Position numbers and translations under genes: made by a program. This document shows, piece by piece, positions 53,503 to 62,311 of a DNA stretch of 64,000 nucleotides (its first letter is position 1; every line of letters begins with the position of its first letter). The stretch covers positions 62,001 to 126,000 of the forward strand of contig NZ_WEHU01000002.1 in NCBI RefSeq assembly GCF_009183415.1, written 5' to 3'. The stretch comes from Bacillus sp. B1-b2 (lineage in GTDB: Bacteria > Bacillota > Bacilli > Bacillales > Cytobacillaceae). The notes under the pieces are model-generated. The model was not told the DNA's origin and did no database searches. It worked only from the letters and a program-made list of their open reading frames with translations.

Positions 53503-54420
53503 AGCAACAAAAACCCGACCTTCCGCAACAAAAAATGACTAAGCGCAACAAAAAGCAAGGCTATCGCAACAAAAGTTGTCACAGCGCAACAAAAAATGAC
53601 TGAGCGCAACAAAAAGCAAGGCTTCCGCAACAAAAATTGTCACAGCGCAACAAAGAGTGAGATTGCCGCAACAAAGTAGGATATGTTGAAAGCAAAATCC
53701 AGATCACCAGTACAAAATAGAGTGAGCGCAACAAAAACCCGACTTCCGCAACAAAAAATGACTGAGCGCAACAAAAAGCAAGGCTACCGCAACAAAAATT
53801 GTCACAGCGCAACAAAGAGTGAGATTACCGCAACAAAGTAGGCTCTGTTGAAAGCAAAATCCAGCTCACCAGTACAAAATAGAGTGAGCGCAACAAAAAC
53901 CCGATCTTCTGCAACAAAAAATGACTGAGCGCAACAAAAAGCAAGGCTTCCGCAACAAAAATTGTCACAGCGCAACAAAGAGTGAGATTACCGCAACAAA
54001 GTAGGCTCTGTTGAAAGCAAAATCCAAATCACCAGTACAAAATAGAGTGAGCGCAACAAAAACCCGACCTTCCGCAACAAAAATTGTCACAGCGCAACAA
54101 AGGGTGAGATTGCCGCAACAAAGTAGGCTCTGTTGAAAGCAAAATCCAGATCACCAGTACAAAATAGAGTGAGCGCAACAAAAACCCGACCTTCCGCAAC
54201 AAAAATTGTCACAGCGCAACAAAGAGTGAAATTCCCGCAACAAAGTAGGGTATGTTGAAAGCAAAATCCAGATCACCAGTACAAAATAGAGTGAGCGCAA
54301 CATAAATCCGACCTTCCGCAACAAAAAAATGACTGAACGCAATAAAAAGCAAGGCTTCCGCAACAAAAAATGTCACAGCGCAACAAAGAGTGAGATTCCC
54401 GCTACAAAAAAAGCAGATCA
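53503..54420. repeat. Phased GCAACAAA array, six higher-order copies
   Basis: The word GCAACAAA recurs every 20-22 bases (for example 53503, 53525, 53545, 53566, 53586, 53606, 53627, 53647, 53668). On top of this lies a higher-order unit whose first module starts at 53726, 53888, 54051, 54173 and 54295. Units are about 162 bp, or about 122 bp where two of the eight modules are missing. A spacer (TTGAAAGCAAAATCC...AGTACAAAATAGAGTGA) keeps the same phase. Minus-strand open frames here are translations of the repeat, not genes. Lies between convergent yfkD and yfkAB. Confidence 0.92.
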
Positions 54421-54500
54421 TCAGCATAAAACAATACTCCATTAAAAAAACATAAAAAAATACACCCCTCATTCTCAAATCAGAAGGGTGCATACACAGT

Positions 54501-55622
54501 TTAGCGACTAATCAATGCTTTACGGCTAGAAAAATCAACACCTTGATAATAACTATTTTTCACCAATACATTTGGTCCGAGGCATTTTACGCTAGGACAG
54601 TGACAATTTAATGAATCTGCTAAATCAGTTGCCATCCATTTATCAAAAATATCGACTAGATTATCATGCTGAATATTACCCAATGCAGGGGTGTCACCAA
54701 AATCTGTCACAATAACATCACCAGAGAATATATTTACATTTAATCGAGAGCGTCCGTCTGGATCGTTACGAACCGTCACATTTTTACTTGTATATAGTCT
54801 TTTCAGTAAGTTTAAATCCTCCTCTCTACTATTACATGGATAAAAAGGAAGTGTACCAAATAACATCCATACTTTTTCATCTCGAATATCTAGTAGATGA
54901 TTGATGCTATTTCTAATTTCTTCTAATGATAATGTTTCTAATGCTGAAGCAAAATCAGAAGGATACATAGGATGAATTTCGTGTCTTTGGCATTTCATCT
55001 CGTCAACAATTTGGCGATGTATATGCTCTAAATAAGGTAGTGTGCGCTTATTTAACATTGTCTCAGCAGATACCACAACACCAGCATCTACAAGTGCTCT
55101 ACTATTTGTGATAATATTGTGGAAAAGCTTGCTTCTTTGCTCATAGGTAGGCTTTCTTGCCATCATGGAAAACCCTCGTTCTACAAACTCTTCCTCTGTA
55201 CCCCAGTTATGTGAGATATGCAGGACATCTAGATAAGGGATAACAGGCTCATAACGGTCTAATCCTAATGTTAAATTAGAATTCATTTGTGTTTTAACCC
55301 CGCGACTATGTGCATATTTAAAGAGAGGGACCACGTAATTCTCAACAGATTTTTTGCTCATCATTGGCTCGCCACCCGTAATACTTAAAGAACGTAAATG
55401 AGGAATTTCATCCAATCTTTTTAGTAGTAAATCAATCGGTAAGGCATTTGGATCTTTTGGTTGTAGTGTATAGCCAACTGCGCAGTGCTCGCAGCGCATA
55501 TTACATAAGGTGGTTGTTGTGAATTCAATATTGGATAAAGTGAGCTTCCCATGCTGTTCCATATCCATATAGGCTTCCCAAGGATCTAGATTTGGATTAA
55601 CTATTTTTCTTTCAGTAATCAT
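54501..55622 (-). CDS. yfkAB: Radical SAM/CxCxxxxC motif protein YfkAB
   Basis: 373 aa radical SAM enzyme. Cluster motif CX3CX2C in TTTLCNMRCEHCAVGY, the GGE motif in SITGGEPMMS, and a C-terminal auxiliary-cluster cysteine set (NCHCPSVKCLGPNVL) as in SPASM-like YfkAB proteins. In the B. subtilis reference this was first annotated as two genes, yfkA and yfkB; here it is one intact frame. The substrate is unknown. RBS AAAAGGAG. Confidence 0.92.
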   Translation of the reverse strand: MITERKIVNPNLDPWEAYMDMEQHGKLTLSNIEFTTTTLCNMRCEHCAVGYTLQPKDPNALPIDLLLKRLDEIPHLRSLSITGGEPMMSKKSVENYVVPLFKYAHSRGVKTQMNSNLTLGLDRYEPVIPYLDVLHISHNWGTEEEFVERGFSMMARKPTYEQRSKLFHNIITNSRALVDAGVVVSAETMLNKRTLPYLEHIHRQIVDEMKCQRHEIHPMYPSDFASALETLSLEEIRNSINHLLDIRDEKVWMLFGTLPFYPCNSREEDLNLLKRLYTSKNVTVRNDPDGRSRLNVNIFSGDVIVTDFGDTPALGNIQHDNLVDIFDKWMATDLADSLNCHCPSVKCLGPNVLVKNSYYQGVDFSSRKALISR

Positions 55623-55798
55623 GATAAACTCCTTTTGTAAAAGAATAGATACGTATATCTATGTTTGCATACCGTATTTTAAAACATCTCTTGTCATTAT
55701 TTAAGGAAATAGCTATTATGTCAAACCATTTTTTGTTTCAATATAGTGACTAATGGGAAAAGGAAGGATAATAGCGAAGAGAAAGGGAGATGAAAATA

Positions 55799-56284
55799 AT
55801 GGCAAACAGTAATCCAAGTAGCAAACTACTCTCAGGTGTGTTAATAGGAAGTGCTATCGGTTTAACTTGTTCCCTCCTTGATCCTACAACTAGAAAAAGC
55901 ACGATGAACCGCCTAAATTATATGAAAAACTTTAGTACTCAATTTATAGAGAATTATCGAAGTAACCCTGATCAAGTGAAGAAAGAAATGAAAGATACGC
56001 TTGAAAGTACTTCTGATTCCATGAAAGGCATGGTAGATGATAGTCAAGAATTGTACAAGCATATTCAATCGACTGTAGTAGACCGTTCCAATGACATAAA
56101 AGAGATGGTGGATGACTTTAAACAGCTATATTATCAAACCAAAAGGCATTATCGAAAGATTACGCATACATTTAAAGATACAAAAGAACAGTTAATCCAT
56201 ACAACAGATTTAGAAGAAGAACCTCAATTACCAATGACGGTTGATAATAGAGAAGTAATGAAAATGGAGCAACGCACACTGTAG
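55799..56284 (+). CDS. YtxH-like membrane-anchored coiled-coil protein
   Basis: 161 aa from the ATG at 55799 (GGGAG 9 nt upstream; the frame also opens at 55790). N-terminal helix (LLSGVLIGSAIGLTCSLLD) followed by charged coiled coil. The start resembles the YfkI-like protein at 44597, suggesting paralogy. General-stress YtxH-type proteins look like this. Function unknown. Confidence 0.7.
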   Translation: MANSNPSSKLLSGVLIGSAIGLTCSLLDPTTRKSTMNRLNYMKNFSTQFIENYRSNPDQVKKEMKDTLESTSDSMKGMVDDSQELYKHIQSTVVDRSNDIKEMVDDFKQLYYQTKRHYRKITHTFKDTKEQLIHTTDLEEEPQLPMTVDNREVMKMEQRTL

Positions 56285-56300
56285 AATTTATCGCATTAGG

Positions 56301-56341
56301 AAGAGTATCTTAGTTTATTCAAAAAAGGTACTCTTCTTTTT
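56301..56341 (+). terminator. Terminator after the YtxH-like gene
   Basis: AAGAGTA/TACTCTT arms, T-rich end TCTTTTTG. Confidence 0.6.
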
Positions 56342-56446
56342 GTGTAAAAAACAAGGATTTGTGTAAAGCTAAAAATAGAAATGATAGTTGCCGAACACTA
56401 TAAAATTAGATACGATAAGGTAGTAAGTTTGAAAGGAGAGAGTACT

Positions 56447-56635
56447 TTGGGTAGTTCTATTACAGAAAAAAACGAACAAGTAACTTTTTTAAAAACTAGA
56501 TTAAATATGTTTCTAGATGTCTTAGATGCAATGGATCCGGAAGAAGCGGAATTAGAAGATATCGATCGTCTAATTGAAATGATTGATGACATAGAGTCGA
56601 AGGTAAATGAATTTAAGCATAGAGATTTGGATTAA
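56447..56635 (+). CDS. SE1561-family small protein
   Basis: 62 aa from TTG 56447, with AAAGGAG 8 nt upstream; the longer frame from 56381 lacks a site. The block QVTFLKTRLNMFLDVLDAMD, then PEEAELEDIDRLIEMIDD, is characteristic of the SE1561 family of small acidic helical proteins in staphylococci and bacilli. Function unknown. Confidence 0.82.
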   Translation: MGSSITEKNEQVTFLKTRLNMFLDVLDAMDPEEAELEDIDRLIEMIDDIESKVNEFKHRDLD

Positions 56636-56638
56636 GTA

Positions 56639-56671
56639 AAAAACGCTCGGCATAATTGCCGAAGCGTTTTT
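56639..56671. terminator. Bidirectional terminator
   Basis: AAAAACGCTCGGCA/TGCCGAAGCGTTTTT with a TAAT loop, one bulge, between convergent small genes. Confidence 0.85.
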
Positions 56672-56966
56672 ATTTATCATTAAATGTTAAGTCTTCTTCA
56701 GCTAAAGCGATTCTCAGTGTCGGTAGGGAGGCTGGGCCAATACCATGTAACTTAAGAATCTCTTTCTCACTATATCCAGCTAACACCTCGATGGTATGGA
56801 TACCCTCGTGCTCTAGTGCTCTTCTTGCTGGAGCCGATAATAAAGATAAAAAGCCACTTGATGGTTTCTTTTCTTTTTCACAAACTGGACAGGTTGGACA
56901 ATCACTTGACTTGTAATATTCATGTCCCTTCGCGCACGTTCTTAAGATTTTAGTAGATGGAGCCAT
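56670..56966 (-). CDS. Zinc-ribbon plus helix-hairpin-helix protein
   Basis: 98 aa. N-terminal CPTCPVCEKEKK-type cysteine cluster (with an earlier Cys/His in CAKGHEYY). The C-terminal segment APARRALEHEGIHTIEVLAG, then HGIGPASLPTLR, is typical of the RNA polymerase alpha C-terminal domain/HhH fold. Members are annotated as RNAP alpha CTD-containing proteins; the role is unknown, DNA binding likely. RBS AAGGAGG. Confidence 0.8.
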   Translation of the reverse strand: MAPSTKILRTCAKGHEYYKSSDCPTCPVCEKEKKPSSGFLSLLSAPARRALEHEGIHTIEVLAGYSEKEILKLHGIGPASLPTLRIALAEEDLTFNDK

Positions 56967-57156
56967 ATAACAACCTCCTTTTTTTAAAACATAGCGTATT
57001 AGTGCTAGGAATGCAAGAATGGGATTAATTTATGTAAACGATTGCAAATCACTTCTCTAGAAAAGGATAGAGGAGTATAATTTTTATAGGGAGAAATGTT
57101 TTAAGAAGATGCCTGCTAAGGTAGAACAGTGGGTTTTCAAATGAGGGGGAAGTAAT

Positions 57157-58692
57157 GTGTATGTAGAAAACTTAAAGAAGAGTATTTATGAATTAATTGT
57201 GGAGACTTCGACGAACCTCCCTAAGGATGTTCGTCGTGCCATTGCTAAAGCAACTCAGTCCGAAAATGCTGGAACTCGTTCTGCTATGAGCTTAGCAACT
57301 ATTACTCAAAATATCAATATGGCAGATACACAAGTCTCACCTATTTGTCAGGATACAGGGCTACCGACCTTTAAAATCAAAACTCCAATTGGGGTTAATC
57401 AGTTGGAGATAAAAGCTGCCATTTATGACTGCATGGTTCTAGCTACAAAGAATGGAAAGCTTCGACCTAATTCGGTAGATTCCTTAACAGGTGAGAATAG
57501 TGGAGACAATTTAGGAAGTGGTACTCCTGTTATTAAATTTGAACAATGGGAAAAAGATTATATCGATATTCGTTTAATTTTAAAAGGAGGAGGATGTGAG
57601 AATAAAAACATTCAATATAGCTTACCTTGTGAGTTAGAAGGATTAGGAAGAGCCGGTCGTGATATTGATGGCATTCGTAAATGTATTATGCATTCTGTCT
57701 ATCAAGCACAAGGGCAAGGATGTAGTGCTGGTTTTATTGGTGTAGGAATAGGAGGAGACCGTTCGGCAGGATATGATTTGGCGAAGGAACAGTTATTCCG
57801 CTCTGTGGAGGATACCAATGATATTCCAGAATTAGCGGCTTTAGAAGAATACGTGTTGGAAAATGCAAATAAGCTTGGAATTGGAACAATGGGATTCGGT
57901 GGTGAAACAACACTTTTAGGCTGCAAAATTGGTGTAATGAATCGTATACCTGCAAGCTTTTTTGTATCAGTAGCCTATAATTGCTGGGCATTTCGCCGAT
58001 TAGCAATCAAAGTAAATCCAGATAGTGGCGAGATTATGGAATGGGATTACCAAGAAGGGGATAAAATAGACTTTCATCGTGAGAATCAGACAGAAGATGA
58101 TACAGACGCAAAAGAAGTAATTAGCCTTCAAGCACCAATAAGTGAAGAAAAGATTCGTCAGTTAAAAGTAGGAGATGTTGTGGAGATTAATGGCATGATG
58201 TATACAGGCAGAGATGCTATCCATAAACATTTAAGTACAAATGATGCTCCTATCGATTTAAATGGGCAAATTATTTATCATTGTGGACCAGTTATGTTAA
58301 AGGATAAGGAAGGCAACTGGGAAGTAAAGGCTGCTGGCCCCACAACTAGTATACGAGAAGAACCATACCAAGGGGATATTATGAAGAAATTCGGAATTCG
58401 TGCAGTAATGGGAAAAGGCGGTATGGGAGCAAGAACATTAGAAGCATTAGAAGAACATGGAGGCGTGTATCTTAATGCTATTGGTGGAGCTGCCCAGTAT
58501 TATGCAGATTGTATTAAATCAGTAGAAGGCGTTGATCTTATGCAATTTGGCATACCAGAAGCTATGTGGCATTTGCGTGTAGAAGGCTTTAGAGCAGTGG
58601 TAACGATGGATGCACACGGAAATTCCTTGCATAAAGATATAGAACTATCTTCATTAGAAAAATTAGCTCAATTTAAAGATCGAGTATTCTAA
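57157..58692 (+). CDS. fumA: Fumarate hydratase class I
   Basis: 511 aa iron-sulfur fumarase with the alpha and beta regions fused in one chain. The [4Fe-4S] cysteines lie in SPICQDTG (Cys64), GQGCSAGF and LLGCKIG; the C-terminal half contains MYTGRDAIHK, GPTTSIREEPYQGD and GKGGMG. Interconverts fumarate and malate in the TCA cycle. B. subtilis uses class II FumC (CitG), so this oxygen-sensitive form may be additional (inference). GTG start after GAGGGGGA. Terminator at 58705. Confidence 0.94.
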   Translation: MYVENLKKSIYELIVETSTNLPKDVRRAIAKATQSENAGTRSAMSLATITQNINMADTQVSPICQDTGLPTFKIKTPIGVNQLEIKAAIYDCMVLATKNGKLRPNSVDSLTGENSGDNLGSGTPVIKFEQWEKDYIDIRLILKGGGCENKNIQYSLPCELEGLGRAGRDIDGIRKCIMHSVYQAQGQGCSAGFIGVGIGGDRSAGYDLAKEQLFRSVEDTNDIPELAALEEYVLENANKLGIGTMGFGGETTLLGCKIGVMNRIPASFFVSVAYNCWAFRRLAIKVNPDSGEIMEWDYQEGDKIDFHRENQTEDDTDAKEVISLQAPISEEKIRQLKVGDVVEINGMMYTGRDAIHKHLSTNDAPIDLNGQIIYHCGPVMLKDKEGNWEVKAAGPTTSIREEPYQGDIMKKFGIRAVMGKGGMGARTLEALEEHGGVYLNAIGGAAQYYADCIKSVEGVDLMQFGIPEAMWHLRVEGFRAVVTMDAHGNSLHKDIELSSLEKLAQFKDRVF

Positions 58693-58704
58693 TAGTAGGA
58701 AAAG

Positions 58705-58739
58705 AAACAGCTAGCATCTCCTAGCTGTTTTTCTTTTTA
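58705..58739 (+). terminator. Terminator of fumA
   Basis: AAACAGCTAG/CTAGCTGTTT stem and TTTTCTTTTT. Confidence 0.8.
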
Positions 58740-58808
58740 TTACCAAGAATGAATTCTCCTATCAGACAAAAAATAAGCAATAGTTAGTAAGAGAAGGGGG
58801 AAATCTTT

Positions 58809-59606
58809 TTGAAGCTAGGAATCAAATTAATTATGTGCTTTACGATATTATTACTAGTAGCACTACCAGTTCACGCATCTGTATCTAATAATCCTTTAAA
58901 TTGGGGATTTAAAAAAGCAGTAAATGAGCAACCAGCAGAAGCGGGTGAAGAACTTGATACATTATTAGAGAAATACGGTGCGTACTACAAGGACTCAGGA
59001 GATAAAAAGGTATTATATCTAACCTTTGATAATGGATATGAAAATGGCTACACAGGAAAAATATTAGATATATTAAAAAAAGAAAAAGTTCCTGCAACTT
59101 TCTTTGTCACAGGGCATTATTTGAAGAGTGCTCCTGACTTAGTGAAAAGAATGGCAAATGAAGGCCATATTATTGGAAACCACTCCTATCACCATCCAGA
59201 CTTTACTAAAGTCAGTGATGAAAGATTAAAACAAGAACTGGACTCTATTGTAACAGAAACAGAAAAACTAACGGGACAAAAAGGGATGACATATTTACGC
59301 CCTCCAAGAGGCGTCTTCAGCGAAAGAACACTAAAGCTTGCTAAGGAGATGGGTTATACACAAGTATTTTGGTCTCTAGCTTTTGTCGATTGGAAAACCG
59401 ATCAACAAAAGGGTTGGAAATATAGCTACGATAATATTATGAAGCAGGTTCACCCAGGCTCTATTATGTTGTTACACACTGTATCAAAGGATAATGCAGG
59501 CGCCCTACAACAGGCTATTGTAGATTTAAAGAAAAAAGGATATGTTTTTAAAAGCTTGGATGATTTAACTTTAAAAAGAGAAATAGATGAAGGGATAATA
59601 AACTAA
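58809..59606 (+). CDS. pdaA: Peptidoglycan N-acetylmuramic acid deacetylase PdaA
   Basis: 265 aa, matching B. subtilis PdaA (263 aa). Signal peptide at residues 1-23 (ending VHASV). Polysaccharide-deacetylase domain with LTFDNGYENGYT, the PdaA form of the catalytic TFDDG motif, then ATFFVTGHYL and HIIGNHSYHHPD (metal His). Also RPPRGVFSERTL and LLHTVSKDNA. Needed to form muramic delta-lactam in spore cortex. TTG start with AGAAGGGGG upstream. Terminator at 59630. Confidence 0.95.
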   Translation: MKLGIKLIMCFTILLLVALPVHASVSNNPLNWGFKKAVNEQPAEAGEELDTLLEKYGAYYKDSGDKKVLYLTFDNGYENGYTGKILDILKKEKVPATFFVTGHYLKSAPDLVKRMANEGHIIGNHSYHHPDFTKVSDERLKQELDSIVTETEKLTGQKGMTYLRPPRGVFSERTLKLAKEMGYTQVFWSLAFVDWKTDQQKGWKYSYDNIMKQVHPGSIMLLHTVSKDNAGALQQAIVDLKKKGYVFKSLDDLTLKREIDEGIIN

Positions 59607-59629
59607 TTATCCTTAATAATGTAACGGTG

Positions 59630-59670
59630 CCTAACTGAAGAAGTATTTCTTTAGTTAGGTTCTTTTCTTT
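59630..59670 (+). terminator. Terminator of pdaA
   Basis: CCTAACTGAAG/CTTTAGTTAGG arms, then TTCTTTTC. Confidence 0.75.
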
Positions 59671-59759
59671 GTATTCTTCTTAACAACAATAGCTGGATAA
59701 AAAAAAGAAAATTGGCAAATACTAAATTTGGAAAAAATAAAGTAGGTGAAATGATAAGT

Positions 59760-60290
59760 ATGCATTTTCTTTTATTAATTTTCTTCTTCTCGATAGGAGC
59801 TATTGGATGTTTTTTTGTTTTAAAAAATAATTTTCAGCTATATTATAAAATTTTGCTTAACCATATCTTCTTATCTATCTTTGCTTGTTTGTTTTTCTAT
59901 TTAAACGGCTTTTATCGTTTTACATTACCTCTACTGTATATAATTCCAACAGTTGTTGTTACCTTTGGCTTCTTAGTTTTATTTACTCTCCATTTTCAAC
60001 AAAGAAATCATACTTTTAGATATTTATTCATGATTATCAATTGGGTGTTTGTATTTGAGATTTTCCTTGAATATATTGGCTTTATTCATTTCAGAAATGG
60101 CTGGGATTTCTGGGATTCTTATAGTTTTTACTGGATCTATTTACGGTTGTTTATTTACTTTGGTAATAAATATATTCCGATGGAACAAAGATATCAAAAG
60201 CGATTACCACCTAAGCTATATGGGACATTATTTGGAGTGACCCTTACACTATCTATATTAGTATTGTTTTGGTTGATTCATTTTAGATAA
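59760..60290 (+). CDS. Multi-spanning membrane protein, CBO0543-like
   Basis: 176 aa from ATG 59760 (AGTAGGTG about 11 nt upstream; the frame opens at 59712 without a site). Five or six membrane helices rich in Phe/Tyr. The block GWDFWDSYSFYWIYLRLFIY is reminiscent of the CBO0543 family of Firmicute membrane proteins. Function unknown. The family assignment is tentative. Confidence 0.65.
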   Translation: MHFLLLIFFFSIGAIGCFFVLKNNFQLYYKILLNHIFLSIFACLFFYLNGFYRFTLPLLYIIPTVVVTFGFLVLFTLHFQQRNHTFRYLFMIINWVFVFEIFLEYIGFIHFRNGWDFWDSYSFYWIYLRLFIYFGNKYIPMEQRYQKRLPPKLYGTLFGVTLTLSILVLFWLIHFR

Positions 60291-60440
60291 TTAATTCTGT
60301 ACCTAAATTATTTGATGAATCAGAGAAAATATGTAGAATTTCCTATAATTTCAAAATGTTATCGTCTGAAACCAAAGCCCCAGAAAAATTTGCTGTATCA
60401 CAAGTAAGGTAACTTGATTAACGATGGGGAAGAGGGGAAA

Positions 60441-60665
60441 GCAACAAAATGTGAAGTTTCGCAACAAAGACTGCTAGAAACGCAACAAAATGTGTTGGGA
60501 CAGCAACAATAGCGGGTGAGGTTGAATAGGAAGAGATAGTGAATGAAGTGCAAATAAAACGGGGCTTAGTGCAAATAAAATTAATAGTACTGCAAATAAA
60601 TAGGGCTAACTTGCAAATAAAATTTACTTAATCGCAAGTAAAGAGGAATTTTCCGCAAATAAAAT
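60441..60665. repeat. Phased GCAACAAA and GCAAATAAA array
   Basis: GCAACAA(A/T) at 60441, 60461, 60482 and 60502, then GCAAATAAA at 60550, 60571, 60592, 60613, with a variant GCAAGTAAA at 60634 and GCAAATAAA again at 60655. Spacing is 20-21 bases in each run. No ORF. Lies downstream of the membrane-protein gene and upstream of rlmCD. Confidence 0.88.
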
Positions 60666-60882
60666 CCATAAGCGCCATTATTATTGGAAGATCTTTCTTT
60701 CTAAATTAGGAGCTTTCAAATTTATTTTTACTAGAAAAAGATTTAAAATAGAATAATAAGCATTATCCCTTTAATTTAGTAGTTAGAGGGATTTTCCTTT
60801 TAGGAAAGCTGGCTATTACGAGCTAGAAGTATTAGTATTAAGAAAGTGTATAAAGTGAACTCAAGTGTATAGGAGTATATAG
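60666..60882. other. Leader region of rlmCD
   Basis: A weak hairpin with T-rich end (ATCCCT...AGGGAT then TTTCCTTTT, 60764-60802) lies here. No gene seen. Confidence 0.4.
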
Positions 60883-62295
60883 ATGAAAGAAAAACAACAG
60901 CAAAACAATTCGGCAAAATTAAAAACTGGACAAACTTTTCCATTGACTATAAAGAGACTCGGAATTAACGGAGAAGGAGTAGGATACTTTAAGAAACAGG
61001 TTGTCTTTGTGCCAGGGGCTCTTCCAGGTGAAGAAGTTGTAGTGGAAGCTACAAAGGTACAACCGAAATTCTCAGAAGGTAAAGTGAAAAAAGTACGTAA
61101 GGCTTCTCCGTTTCGTGTAAAACCGCCATGCCCTATTTATGAACAATGTGGTGGTTGTCAATTACAGCATTTAGCTTATGACCAACAGCTTAAAGAAAAA
61201 CGAGACATTGTTATTCAATCGTTAGAAAGACATACAAAGATACAGGTGGATAAGTTAGACATTCGCCCAACGATTGGCATGGATGATCCATGGAATTATC
61301 GCAATAAAAGTCAGTTCCAAGTGGGACAGCTAAAGAATGGATCTATTATTGCAGGATTATACGGACTGGATTCACATCGATTAATCCCTATTCAAAACTG
61401 CATGGTGCAACATCCATTAACTAATAAGGTATCAGAAGAAGTACGTAAAATCTTAGAAGAATTCCAAATTCCTATCTATGATGAAAGAAAGCAAAAGGGA
61501 ATTGTGCGAACGATTGTGACGCGCGCTGGTTTTCAGTCAGGTGAAGTGCAAGTTGTTTTAATAACAACTCAAAAAGAGATGCCAAGAAAGAAATTAGTCA
61601 TGGCAGAAATTCAAAAGAGATTACCAGAAGTAAAGTCATTGGTACAGAATATTAATGGAAATAAAACCTCCCTTATTTTTGGAGAAAAAACGATTCATTT
61701 AAGCGGAGAAGAAGTAATCCAAGAAACATTAGGTGATTTACATTTTGAATTATCAGCTCGTGCTTTCTTCCAATTGAATCCAGAACAAACAGTAAAGCTT
61801 TATGATGAAGTAAAAAAGGCAGCAGGGTTGATTGGAAAAGAGAAAATTGCGGATGCCTATTGTGGTGTAGGAACCATTGGACTTTGGTTAGCAGATGGAG
61901 CTAGTGAAGTTCGTGGAATGGATACAATAGAAGCAGCTGTTCAGGATGCACAGAAAAACGCAGAAAAACATGGGATTCGAAATGCTACTTATGTGACAGG
62001 AACTGCAGAGCATTGGCTACCGAAATGGGTAGAAGAAGGATGGCGTCCTGATGTAGTTGTGGTAGATCCACCACGAACTGGTTGTGACCAGAAGCTATTG
62101 GATGCTATTAAGAAAGTAAAGCCTAAGAAGTTTGTGTATGTTTCATGTAATCCTTCTACTTTGGCGAAGGATATTGAGTATTTGGCTAAGGATTATAAGG
62201 TGGAGTATATGCAGCCTGTGGATATGTTTCCGCATACGGCGCACGTTGAGGTAGTATCGCAGATGATTTTAAAAAATGAAGCAGGTTCCCAATAA
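60883..62295 (+). CDS. rlmCD: 23S rRNA (uracil-5-)-methyltransferase RlmCD
   Basis: 470 aa TrmA/RumA-family enzyme. N-terminal TRAM domain ([20 protein letters not shown]), a [4Fe-4S] cluster site ([14 protein letters not shown]), and the SAM-dependent domain with [23 protein letters not shown] and catalytic Cys in [11 protein letters not shown]. Methylates U747 and U1939 of 23S rRNA in B. subtilis. The last residues (KNEAGSQ) run into a hairpin, and a serine-recombinase gene ends 16 bases beyond the stop codon, so the tail may have been rewritten by integration. Confidence 0.93.
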   Translation: MKEKQQQNNSAKLKTGQTFPLTIKRLGINGEGVGYFKKQVVFVPGALPGEEVVVEATKVQPKFSEGKVKKVRKASPFRVKPPCPIYEQCGGCQLQHLAYDQQLKEKRDIVIQSLERHTKIQVDKLDIRPTIGMDDPWNYRNKSQFQVGQLKNGSIIAGLYGLDSHRLIPIQNCMVQHPLTNKVSEEVRKILEEFQIPIYDERKQKGIVRTIVTRAGFQSGEVQVVLITTQKEMPRKKLVMAEIQKRLPEVKSLVQNINGNKTSLIFGEKTIHLSGEEVIQETLGDLHFELSARAFFQLNPEQTVKLYDEVKKAAGLIGKEKIADAYCGVGTIGLWLADGASEVRGMDTIEAAVQDAQKNAEKHGIRNATYVTGTAEHWLPKWVEEGWRPDVVVVDPPRTGCDQKLLDAIKKVKPKKFVYVSCNPSTLAKDIEYLAKDYKVEYMQPVDMFPHTAHVEVVSQMILKNEAGSQ

Positions 62296-62311
62296 GGGAA
62301 AAACCTGCTTC
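62278..62311. terminator. Hairpin at the rlmCD/recombinase junction
   Basis: GAAGCAGGTT/AACCTGCTTC, 10 bp, spans the rlmCD stop codon. T-rich sequence (ATTTTTTAAAAT) follows only on the minus strand, so it best terminates the recombinase transcript. Confidence 0.7.

Noticed and set aside
53307-54493. Four minus-strand open frames rich in LLR, CCA and FVA words
   Set aside because: They are translations of the GCAACAAA array; no start signals and no resemblance to proteins.
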